Shown one piece after another: positions 10,727 to 21,812 of a stretch of 64,000 nucleotides of DNA (positions are counted from its first letter, which is position 1; every line of letters begins with the position of its first letter). The stretch lies in assembly GCA_023078555.1 (NCBI GenBank), contig CM041202.1:186001-250000 (forward strand), read 5' to 3'. The stretch is from Ulva prolifera. Lineage: Eukaryota; Chlorophyta; Ulvophyceae; Ulvales; Ulvaceae. Below the pieces are notes generated by a model. It worked only from the letters and a program-made list of their open reading frames with translations, had not been told where the DNA came from and did no database searches. The translations under genes and the position numbers were made by a program.

Positions 10727-13700
10727 ATGACTCGAGACGAGCCCAGGAGCCCCGTCGGGGAAGCCCAGCAGGCATCCACACCGTCCGAAGGTGCCGGGGA
10801 CGATGAGATTGCCCGGCGCGAAACAAAGAATGCTATCGACACGACCACATGGGACGATTTTGATGACTCGCCTTCCTGCGCGTCTGCAAGTGACGGCGTG
10901 GACGACACTTCGCGCCCATGCTCGTCTCTGGAGGTGGCATTAGTGCGACGCCTGTTCAGCAGCGGCCGCACTGAAGACGCTCGAAGCCTGCTAGATGATA
11001 TCAAGAGCTCTACCGATGCTGTGGAGGAGATTGAGCTCCTGCTTGGTGAGCTGCTGCTTGCCGAGGGCAAGGTCAGTGAGGCTACCGCGTGTTTCCTCGG
11101 GATGCTTGCTGACAACCCCAGCTGCGTTCCTGCCCTCAAAGCGGTCACCCAGCTCCACAAGCGTTCTGGTGACCTTCAGCGGGCAGTGCAGGTGCGCGGC
11201 CGGTCTCCGGGCTTGCTTTCGTGCTCGGAGTTGACATTTGCTTTGACCAGGTCGCCTGCATGCTGCCGTGTGCTCAGCAAGCGAGGCCTGCTGGCCTGTG
11301 ACTGCCCCCAAACAGTACGCGATGCAGGTGGCGCACAAGCTGCACGCCGTGGCTGAAGACAGGCGGGACGCTGACCTGAGCTCGTTCTGTGCTGACGTTG
11401 TGGTTGACCTGGGGATCATGAAACAGGGCCAGGGCGACCTAAGCAGCTCGGTGGCACTCTACTCAGAAGCCCTACGGATGAACGAATCTCACGATTCTGC
11501 GCTGTTCCAAATGGGAACGCTCGCTGTTGCTCAAGGCAAGCGAGACGACGCCAAGCTTTTGTACCGAAAGGCTGTAGAAAGCAAGCCTGGGCATGTACAG
11601 GTGCGCCTGTCACCACCTTTCAGTGTGCCTATATGTTCAAGCCGTGAGACGCCAATGACAGCGCTCTGAAGTAGATCCACCTACAACTGCGCTGCCAGGG
11701 CAAGTATTCACCTTCATGTGAGGGTGCCGTACCCTGTAAGTGCGTGCAAAGAGCAAGCGGAGACGGCAGGAATGACACGCTTGAGCTCCATGTACATTTT
11801 GTGGATCACCTGACAAGCACTCCTGTCCCCACTGCGTGCGCCGGCTGCATCGCCAATCGTCTGGGCTATCCTACAGAAGTGCATGCATGTATACAGGCGC
11901 TCACGAACCTCGGCGTGCTTTTGAGACAGGACGGCCACCTTGCCGAGGCGCAGGCGCTGCTCCAGCAAGCCCTCACGCTCGCCCCTAATGATGTCACCGT
12001 CCTCCACAACCTCGCCGCCGTGTACGTCCTCCTCGGAAACAGCGCCGGCTGCTCCGCCGCCGACACCGCCTCCGATGGCCTCGCCACCGGCGCCCGCGGC
12101 ACCCCCGACAAGGCCCCGCCGCCCGCCAGCCCGTCGCACAGCGGCGCAGCCGCAGCCGCGGCCGCGGCCGCGGATGCGGGCGAGCCCGCGGGTGAGCCCG
12201 CAGGCGTGGAGGCGGATGCAGACGCCGACGTCGCCGCGGAGCGGCAGCGCGGCGCGCGCGCCTCCTACGTCCGCGCGCTCGCGTATGACCCCACCAACGC
12301 CGACGCGCTCTACAACCTCGGGGTGCTCGATGCCGCCGCCGAGGCGTGGGAGGGCGCGCTCTTCCACTACCAGACCTGCGTTCGCCTCCACCCGGCGCAC
12401 AGCATGGCGTGGAACAACCTCGGCGTCGTGTACCAGCGCGTCGACAACCTCCCCGCGGCGGTCGAGTGCTACGAGGCGGCGGTCGCGACGCGGCCGGATT
12501 TCTGGCTCAGCCTGAACAACCTCGGGGTGATCGCGACGGTGCAGGGCCACGCGGCGCGCGCGCAGCGGTACCTGCGCGCGGCGATCGCGGCGAATCCGGA
12601 ATATGCCGAGGCGCACAACAACATGGGCGTGCTGCTGCGGGATCTCGGGATGGTGCGGGAGGTGCGGTCCTGGCCACTGCGAGTGCCGCGATCAGTGCGC
12701 TGACATGCGTGCGGTGGCGACGGGATGTGGTGCAGCGAGCATCATCCTGCGGTGCTACCTGCCACTCTGATCTTTATTTCAAATGCTTAGTGTCTTTGCT
12801 GATGAGCGTGTCGCCGCACTGATGATGGTTGGTGCGGCCTCTGCCATGGAAGTTCAGGGTCTCTGCTACGATGTGGTCCTGTGGAGATGCTCTGTCAGTC
12901 CGGTGCAGCTGTGCTGGGCCGCGCCTTCTGGGCCTCAGGCTCAGGGACGGCGCTGCATTCAGTCGTGGTTTCGCTGGATGTTACGCGCATGTCCCATTCT
13001 CGGTGTTTTGTCGGCAGCCCCGAACCGGCTGTACGCCTCCGAACATTTGTGGGAATGTATGAGACCTTTAAGCGTGCGTGGTTGTATGCGTGTAGGCGAT
13101 CCACAGCTACGAGCAATGCATGCGCCTGTGCCCCGCTTCCCCGAACGCCTTCCAGAACCGCCTGCTGGCCCTCAACTACATCTATCCGGGGGAAGAGCCG
13201 CACGTGGGCGCCGCACATGCCGACTGGGGCGCCACGTTTGCAGCGCAGGCGCAGCCGCTGCCGCCGGTCGACCGCGCGGCGTGGCCGCCGCTCGCCGGGC
13301 GGCGGCTGCGCGTGGGCTACGTGTCGCCGGACCTGTACCGGCACTCCGTGTCGTACTTCGCAGAGGCCCCTTTGACCCACCACGACCGCTCCCGTGTGGA
13401 GGTGCGCCCCCGTCCCTGTGTTCTGTATGCATGTGCTCCACATGCATGTGCTCCACACACACGGCAACGTTCATGCATGTCTGTGTGCTGGCATAGAAGG
13501 CATACCTGATTCGGGTGCCCCACACTCAGTCCTGTGCACAAGTATGTACAGCATGTACAGCAGTAGTGCAGCACGCCGGTGGCAGTGGCAACTCTTCTCC
13601 CACCTCATTCCGCCTCTCGTCAGCCCTGACGCCATCTCCCCGCCTCTCTGTAACACGAATTCCGCACGCCGCCAGCACGTGGGCCACCCTCCGGCAACAC

Positions 13701-16700
13701 CGCGGCTCCGCCGCCCACATGTGACCCTCCAGCGTTCCTGGGCTTACGACCTCTCTAAATGTGCAGGTGTTTGTGTACTGCGTGACGCCGCGCCGCGATG
13801 CCAAGTCCGCGTACCTCCGCGCCGACGCCGAGGCCGCCGGCGCCACCTGGCGCAGCGCCGCCTCAGCCACCGACCGCGCGCTCGCCGACCTCATTCGCCG
13901 CGACGGCATCGACGTCCTCATCGAGCTCACCGGGCACACGGCACACAACCGCCTCGGCGCGATGCGCCTGCGCCCGGCGCCGGTCCAGATGACGTGGATC
14001 GGGTACCCCAACTCGACCGGCCTCGCCGATGTGGACTACCGCATCACGGACGCAGCGTCGGACCCTGTGGACACGGCGCAGACGTACGTGGAGCAGCTGC
14101 TGCGGCTGCCGGGGTGCTTCCTGTGTTACACGCCGATGCGTGCGCCGCCGGACGTCGCGCCGGCGCCGTGTGCGGCGCATGGGTATGTGACGTTTGGGTC
14201 GTTTAATGCTCTGGCGAAGGTTACGGACGATGTCATCGAGGTGCGATGGTGCCGCTGTCCACGCTGCATGACCCGTGCCTTGGATGCCTTTGATGTTGTC
14301 TGTGGAAGCTCTCTGGGCCGAGAGCAGTGGCTACGATGCATGGTCGCCATGAGGTCGCGCAAACAAGTCTACCTTGCTTTCGCCACGCCACGCCACGCCT
14401 GTCCGGAAAACTATGCAGAGTACGTGACGTCGCGGTCCTCTGGCCCAAGGGCTGCGCGTGTCTGGGGCTGCTGTGTCTGTGTGGGCGTGGAAGCTGTTTT
14501 TTCAGGGATATCTGTGGAACCTTCTCTTGTGTTGGTGTTGGTTCATACCCATTCACTCTTCTGTATCACAGAGCACAGGGCTTCATGCTCTATGCGGGCC
14601 GATGCTGGGCGGACAGAGCTGTTGGCTACCAGCGTGACCTTCCGCGCTGTTCTGCGCTGTTGAGGGGGTAGTTGGACAGCGCCCACACACCAAGAGGGAG
14701 CGAGTGGACTGCAGTCCAAGCACAATTGGGTCGGTCTCGGCGCGGCGCTTCTGCGACGTTTGCTGCACGCCCGAAATGGGAGGCATCATGCATGCGACCA
14801 CAGTGGCAATGAAATCATTCGCGTCGACGCATCGCGCAGCTCGATGTAGAGAAAGTAAGGTTGGCCTGTGTGTGCAGGTGTGGTGTGACATCCTGAAGGC
14901 GGTGCCACGGTCGCGGCTGGTGCTGAAGAACAAGCCCTTCCTGTGCCCTGAGACCCGCGCGCTGTGGCTAAAGCGCTTCACCTCGCGCGGCGTGCCGTCG
15001 TGGCGCGTCGACCTCCTGCCCCTCGCCGCGGCCACAGGCGACCACATGAGCCAGTACGGCATGCTCGATATCGCGCTGGACCCCTGGCCGTACACCGGTG
15101 CGCCTCCCTCTCGGCGTCTCCCCCTCGGGGCCTCCCTCTCGGGGCCTTCATCTCGGGGCCTTCCTCTCGGCGCCTCCCTCTCGGGGCCTTCCTCTCGGGG
15201 CCTTCCTTCCTTGGCCTTCCTTTCGGGGCGTTCCTTTCAGGGCGTTCGAGGCCTTCCTTTCCGGGCTTTCCTTTCTGGGCGTTTGTTTGCGATGTTTGTT
15301 TGGGATGTTGTCTGCATGGGTTGTTGAACCTGAACAAAACGTGTGGCATATGTGGTCCCGTTAATGCGGAGTCGTCAATGTCCTCTTCAGGATACGGCTA
15401 GTAAATGCAGGTCGGCTTAACTGCACGTACTGCACTGCACACGCTTTGTGATTGTGCTCCCTGGTGGTGTCCCTGTTTGTTTAGCTGCAGGCAATCTGTG
15501 GTGCACCATTATCTGTGTGACCAGGGCAAAGTCCAAGAGGCCTGTAGCACGAACAGGAACAGGAGCACCACCCATGCAACCACCTGTTGTCAAGCCCGTC
15601 ATTGCTTCACAATGGAAGCAGAAAACTATGCATCCACACACTGACGCATGCAAATGCCCACCCACACCACTAGTGTCTCAGTGTGAATGAGTCATGGTCA
15701 AGGTAGAGTGGCATGCATGCCACCAGGGGTCAAGCAGGTTCATGTGCTGTCTGGCCCCTTCATGCAACCACAGAAACTGACATGTGACTGTGGAACCTGA
15801 CTGTGATGCTGCTCCAGCATGCTCCTACTCTATCACATATCATCCATCTGCACTCAGCAGTGCACTTCGCAGTCAATGCATTGCTACACATGCCAATCAT
15901 CCATGTGAGATGTGAACAGTGATGAATTGTCCAATGTATTGCACCAGCATGATACCATAGCCAACGTGATTCCTTAACTAGGCCTTGCTACACCACTCTG
16001 ATGAAGGCCATTGTGCACAACTTTCAGATAGCTTGTGCTATGCCCCTGATGTGAACAGGAGCCCACAGTTTCCTAACAGTTTCATAATGATGGTGTGGTG
16101 TGGTTCCTTGCTCTGGCTTGCACATAGCTTCACATGCTGGCAACTCTGGGCAACTGGCAGAATGCATATATGTGTCATCACTCATGCCTTTCACATCATG
16201 TCTGCAGTGCAACCTGCCTGGCTGTGCCTTTGTAACACCCACTCTGCCAGGTTCCTGCTGCTTGAGCACTGGTGGCAGCTGTCTGCACCCCACTGTCTCT
16301 ATCCATGCAGAGCCTGACTGACATGGGAGGTCAACCACTCGTCGCACCAGCATCTGGTGATTCCTAATTGGTAAGTGCCAATTCTGATTGCCAAGTCCTC
16401 CAGTAATTTTTGTCACAAGTCTCACACTCTCGGTCACGAATGGAATCACATCAATTGAATCACATCACATCATGCACTTGAGTGGTTTCATGGAATCATT
16501 GCGGCAGCTGCACTGTAGTAAAGTACAACAAGTCTGACAGTGCTGTTCAGCCACCGCTGCGTGGCCACCAGTGGCTCCTCCGCCCCCGCATGGACTCCCA
16601 ACTGCTCAGGCAACATCAGGAGTGCACCACTGACATGTGGCACGCATATCATCCCAGGCATCCACTTTGGTGCTGCAGCTGAGGCCCATGTGGCCACGCA

Positions 16701-17448
16701 TCAGGAGGAGGCGCAGCAGCGCCTGACCCGCTCCTGAAGGGCACCCGTGGGGCTGTGCCAGTGAACCTGGCTCAAGCCTCACATGCATCACAATTGCTTG
16801 GCCAAATGTTATGTCACTTCTGCGCAGAGGCCCCATTCCACAAACAACCATCACTGACTCGTCTCCACACAACCAACACGCTTCGCGATGTCTACGAGAT
16901 GTCAAACAGGAGGACATTCAAAAGCCAGCTGCTGCGATTGTCACTTGCTATGTCTACGTTGATCACAATCCAAGAATGTAGCCAGCCCATGCTCCATGAT
17001 TGCAGCCAGCTTTCTCGGTAAGCGGGGTAAGAGGGGAAACATCGAGGCAGGAGTAGCGTGCTGCGGTGCAGGCACGACGACGACGTGCGAGGCCATCTTC
17101 ATGGGCGTCCCCGTCATCACCCTCGCCGGCGCCTGCCACGCGCACAACGTCGGCGTCTCCCTCCTCTCCGCCCTCGGCATGCATGACGACTGGGTGTGCA
17201 CAACCCGCGCGGCGTACGTCGCTGCGGCCGCGCGGTGGGCGGCCGCGCCGGCGGCCCTCATGGAGGTCCGCGCCGGCCTGCGCGCACGCATGCTTGCGTC
17301 GCCGCTGTGCGACGCCGCGGCGTTCATGCCGGGCCTTGAGGCGGAGCTGGAGGCGTGCTTCCGGCGGTGGGAGGAAGGGGCGGGGGGCCGAGGTGGCCCC
17401 GCGGCGGCTGCGGAGGCGGCGGAAGACTCGCCGCTGGCTGAGAAGTGA
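10727..17448 (+). CDS. SPY: SPINDLY-like TPR-containing GT41 O-glycosyltransferase
   Basis: Seven exons join in phase: 10727-11191, 11316-11600, 11897-12661, 13096-13401, 13767-14240, 14878-15097 and 17072-17448, giving 963 aa. Residues about 110-505 are tetratricopeptide repeats (ALTNLGVLLRQDGHLAEAQ, AWNNLGVVYQ, AHNNMGVLLRDLG). An Ala/Pro/Asp-rich insert of about 70 residues (303-372) splits them. Residues 506-963 are the GT41 catalytic region: GYVSPDLYRHSVSYFAEAPL, MTWIGYPNSTGLADVDYRI, VTFGSFNALAKV, LVLKNKPF, TTTTCEAIFMGVP and AGACHAHNVGVSLL. These match the plant SPY branch, known as a nucleocytoplasmic protein O-fucosyltransferase, rather than animal OGT. Five of six donors begin GTGCG. 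Intron 6 is 1,974 bp and holds a minisatellite. The start at 10727 follows AAA and precedes an acidic, low-complexity N-terminus; other starts upstream are possible. The function is inferred from family. Confidence 0.92.
15100..15280 (+). repeat. CTCTCGGGGCCTTCC minisatellite in SPY intron 6
   Basis: About a dozen diverging copies of a 15-bp unit start two bases after the exon 6 donor. The period is a multiple of three, so the repeat stays open in a frame reading Leu-Ser-Gly-Pro-Ser, but it is intronic in the phase-consistent model. Confidence 0.85.
15350..15407 (+). repeat. third copy of the GTGGTCCCGTTAAT dispersed repeat
   Basis: GTGGTCCCGTTAATGCGGAG through GGATACGGCTAGTAAATGCAG is clearly related to 7244-7318. 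It lies in SPY intron 6. Confidence 0.7.
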
Positions 17449-19228
17449 ACCCTTTGCGTTTGAAGTGTATGCGCGGATGACGGCGTGTGTGGCAGATCAG
17501 TGCAATTTGGCGGCTCTGGAGGTTGGGGAGCGCGCCTGCGTGTCTCGCACGCGAGACTGCAAAGCACAGCGGTCAGCGATGCTCGGGCGTATAGTTGCAT
17601 GCATGTGTGCGCCGACACCGTTCGGAAGAGTTCTTTCGCATGTGAAGGTGAATGATGGTCACGCCGCGGCCTACATCTGTGTGCGTCATGAAGTCTCAGT
17701 AGCCCTGAGGGGATTGGCTCTGCCCTGGCCACGGTGGACGGGAGCTGCGTCGATATGGACGGTTCGATTGATTTCACGATTTTCACCACGTGACACAGGA
17801 CGCTCGTGCATTCCGTTTTGCCGAAAGGCCCGTTCTGAGGATCCCGTGCAGACGGTGCGCAGTGCCTGCGCAGCTGTGATGGTGAAAATTGATGGTATGG
17901 TGATAATTCTCCTGGAGCCTTCAGCTCCTGGAGCCTTCAGGAATTTTTCAAGCGGGCATCGGCATGAGGTCACGGTTTGAGAAACCGGAGCGGGCTACAG
18001 GCGCGCGGCCGTGCGGTACCGTTGCTGGCAACGCGTGCAATCCCGGTCTGGCTGCTGCAGGTGCTGCTTCTGTGGCTTCAGGGGTGTGCAGTGACGCGGC
18101 GATCAGGCCAGTGCAGTGGGTAGCGCTGCCGTGTGGGGGCGTGTCAGCCTCTCTGTGCGTGAGCATGCAGTTCGTACTTGAATTGCTAACATCCTGAAAG
18201 GTCAAGCACCAGCAGATACATGGCCATGCGCAGCCACATTGCTCAGTTTTGTGCACAGCTTGCCACCTAGTCACACTGGGAAAGTGCATCTGGAAGAGGC
18301 TGTATTATCTGGTGATGATCGAGGCAAGTACAAGAGCATGACCTTACACTCTGCACTGTGGATGGCGCTCCAGGCAATCTCCATCACAGCTAATTGGACT
18401 CATGTACACCTCATCATGTAACCTATCACGGACAAGTTGATTCGGTAGATACCTTTTGCTGCGTACGTCCTTGGCCATCCACTGGTCTGTACCAGACATG
18501 CACACCACACTCTGGGCCTTCATGTCCTGAAGCATACAGCCCCGGAGGACCGGGCCTAGATACCGAAACTGTGCCACAAATGCCCTCTGTCCAGCCCCCC
18601 TTCCTTACGCCCCCCTGGTCCCGTGCAGTTATAAACATATGCCAACGCATGCATGTCACCCCTACGGATGTGAACTTGCGCAAGACGCCGACAGCGCCTC
18701 CGCTTGGGCCGGCTTGGTCTCATAGAAATGGGTATCGAAACACGTGTACACAGCGGAAAAGGGGTGACATCACCACACTCTCACAGATGCAAAACAATAC
18801 TAGCTCATATACAAGAAGCTCCTGAGCACCTGCCCTGGCCTCATCATGCATGCGGACACGTCCCGTGCCTGCACAGCGACGTCCGGTCACTGTGCCTCCG
18901 CCTGTGGCCACTTTACCTATTCGTCCATGGCCACCCCATGTCTGTCCCTGGATCACGCATGCGCAAGCACACGCATGGATGCGTTCCACAGGTAGCACCT
19001 TCGGTTGTCCTGGCCTATCGATAGAGCGGCCACAAGCGCTAGCGTCCTCCCAGCCAGTTGACGGGGCACATGTATGTCACGGACAGTGTGTGACAAACCA
19101 CACATAGTGTGTGCGCACATGCGAAGACGGCCTCAGCAGTCAGATGCGCGCGGGCTGGGTCACCCGGCATCCCGGCCGCACTTGCGGGAGCCATAACTTC
19201 AAGTCAATTGACACAGTCGCAGGCACCT
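17449..19228. other. convergent intergenic region, no supported gene
   Basis: SPY (plus) and the first GMC gene (minus) end towards each other here. Open frames of up to 143 codons (18394-18825) show no motif and no credible splice context. The region presumably holds both 3' UTRs. Confidence 0.5.
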
Positions 19229-21812
19229 CTACTCCGTTGAGGTGGACGTGCGCGTTATGTCAGTCTCAGCAAACGACTCCTCACCAGATGCGGCCGCTCT
19301 CGCCGAAGCCCCTTCACTGCTCGATGTTCTTGTCACCGTCCTCGTTCTGCTGGCGAGACCACACGCAGCCCCGGCGCCCAGCCCGGAGAAACCCCGGCAC
19401 GAGCGCGCCTCCTCGATGATGACCTCGGCCGCGTGCTCCGCGAGCGCGTACACCGACCCCATCAGGCCAGAGCCGCTCGGGAGCTGCGGGATGACGGACA
19501 CGTCGACGACGCGCAGCCGCTCCACGCCGCGCACGCGGAAGTTCCCGTCCACGACCTCGCCGGCCGCGCACCCGGCCGCGAAGTGGTAGGAGTTCTCGCT
19601 CGTCGTGCGGACGTGGGACTCGTTCACGGTGGGAACTCCCGGCAGCACATTGAACATGCCGAGTTCCGGGCGGATGACTTCGGTCGCGGCGTTGAGGCGT
19701 TGGAGGCAGCGCGCGACGGTTTCGACCTCCCCGGGGGCCGAGAGGAGGTTCAGGTCCACCTCCGGGGGGGCCGCTGGGTCGCGCAGGGTTTCGGCGGTGA
19801 TCTCGAGGGTGGCGCGGGATTTCGCGTCCGGGACGCCGATGACCGCGAACGCCGGGACGTCAAGGTTCGTAGACCCGATGGCGACGGTGCCGCCGACGAC
19901 GCAGCCCTCGTCGCGGAGAGCGCCGACGAGGCCGGAGATCGCAACCCCGAGGGGGCCACCGCCGCCGCGCGCAAAGGTGGCTGCAGCGGCGTCGGAGAAG
20001 ATGACGCTCGTGTTGGCCTCCGGCGCGAGCGGCACCGCGGTGTAGATGTCGATGAGCTGTCCCACGACGCGACCCTGCACAGCACACAGCACAGCATGAC
20101 CCAGCACGCAGCATGAAGAGCATCACATGATACAACATAGATCGCTGCACACGGCACATCGCAGCGTACATGAACGCACACATGACCTGCTTCTGTTCAT
20201 GCATGCGACAAACGCAGCGATGAAAGCATTGTTGTTTGGATACTTGATGAATGGGGGGACAGCGGAGGCGCGTCGACTGCACTTGGGCGTAGCTGAAGGG
20301 GGCGGCACCTGGGCGGCCTGGCCGACGGGGAGGTCCTGCACGAGGGGCACGCCGAGGCGGCGCAGGAGGGCGGCGGGGCCGATGCCGGAGAGCTGCAGCA
20401 GCTTGGGGGAGCCGTACGGGCCCGCGCTGCTCACCACCCCCCGCCGCGCCGCCACGCGCCGCGCCTGCCGCCCCTCCGGCTCGTCTGTCTTCCTGTATGC
20501 ATGCATGAGGTGCTGTGAGCCAATAAATACTGTGCGGCGTGAACCAGGTATACGATTGAAAGAACTGAAAGTTTGTATAGATCAGCAACGGAAGATTCAT
20601 TCTACAGGATTCCGGTACACACAGCTGCTGCTCTGCCAGCATAAGGCGCAGTGCGGATCATCCGCACAGTTTGACAACGTACATGCCCGCATGCCATCAT
20701 GGCAGTTCTGATAGTACATATGGAAGTGCGCACAGGTAGACGACACCGGTCGCGCGGCCATTTTCAACGTCGATCCGGGTCGCCAGCGCCGGCTGCACCA
20801 GCTCCAGGTTGTGCCGGCACGCGCCGTACTTCACGGGCTCGAGGTACGCCGTGCAGGAGTCCCTCCGCCGCCCCTTGTCGTCGGCGGCGATGGCGTTGTA
20901 CGCCGCGAACGTGGGCTTCTGGGCCTTCAGGGTTAGCGGGTCCAAGTCGGTGCGGATGCCGGTCGCGTATGCCCCCTCTAGCCACACCGGCAGGTAGGGT
21001 TGCTGCAGTCTGTCAGGGGGCACTGCGACGCCGACTTGGGCCGCCGCAGTGGAATAGTACCGCGCCGCCGATGCCTCGGTGAAGCCTGCATGGGTGCATG
21101 CGTCACGCTGATGTGCTGTGTGCTGTGTGCTGTGTTCAATGCGCCAAATGCTATGCTTTGCCCCGCCGTGGCTCAAGCGGGCGCGATCCGGCGTGATTAA
21201 TACGTGCTGTGTGCTATGTGCTGCGTGCTATGTGCTGTGCAGACACAAGGGCCACAAGGGTTCCCATTCATTGTTCCAGAGGATCTGGAAACGTGACCGG
21301 GGCACAGCCGAGAGGAAGTGGCACTGAATCAAGCAAAATCCCCAGGCGCCCCTGACGGCAGCGCATCACATGCATATGGGTCACAGCGCACCTGGGAACC
21401 CCCACCCCGCGGCCTCCGCCAGCCCCGGCGTCGTCCACTGCCCCGCGTTGATGGCGCTCGAGCCGCCGAGCGTCGCGCCGGTCAGGATCTCCAGCGACCG
21501 GCCCCTCAGCCCCTCCATCGGCTCACTCCGGAAGGCCTCGGTCAGGCTCGGCGTCTGCCACGCCTCCCCCGCCTGCCGCATCTGAGTCACGAGGTCCTCC
21601 TCAGCGTCGCTCCGCGGCGCCCCGCGTTCCAGCAGCGCGACGGTCGAGTGCGGCAGCGCCGTACACAGCCGCGCCGCGACCACGCACCCCGCCGTGCCGC
21701 CGCCGACGATTACGTAATCGAACGAGAGGGTGGCCGTGGGGGCGCCGCTGTCGGCGGCGGTGCGGGTGGGCGCGGCTGCGGCGAGGAGGAAGACGGCCTG
21801 CCGGAGCTTCAT
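19229..21812 (-). CDS. GMC-family FAD oxidoreductase, copy A
   Basis: Four exons join in phase: 21812-21392, 21085-20734, 20492-20309 and 20074-19229, giving 600 aa. A probable signal peptide ([20 protein letters not shown]) precedes the FAD-binding motif [18 protein letters not shown]. Then come the GMC signature [16 protein letters not shown], the block [20 protein letters not shown] and the C-terminal domain with NSYHFAAGC and [18 protein letters not shown] enzymes (choline dehydrogenase, glucose oxidase, hydroxynitrile lyase types) oxidise alcohols using FAD. The conserved active-site His of YHFAAG is present. The second His/Asn expected shortly after the PSG motif is not evident (PSGSGLMGS), so substrate and activity are uncertain. 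The last about 60 residues are a Ser/Thr/Arg-rich tail. A paralogue with the same intron positions lies at 34430-37240. Confidence 0.9.
21111..21240 (+). repeat. GTGCTGT heptamer-like microsatellite in GMC-A intron 1
   Basis: Two short runs of TGTGCTG/TATGCTG repeats lie between exons 1 and 2. The same heptamer in opposite orientation (CAGCACA) recurs at 22172-22204 and 27352-27375. Confidence 0.75.
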
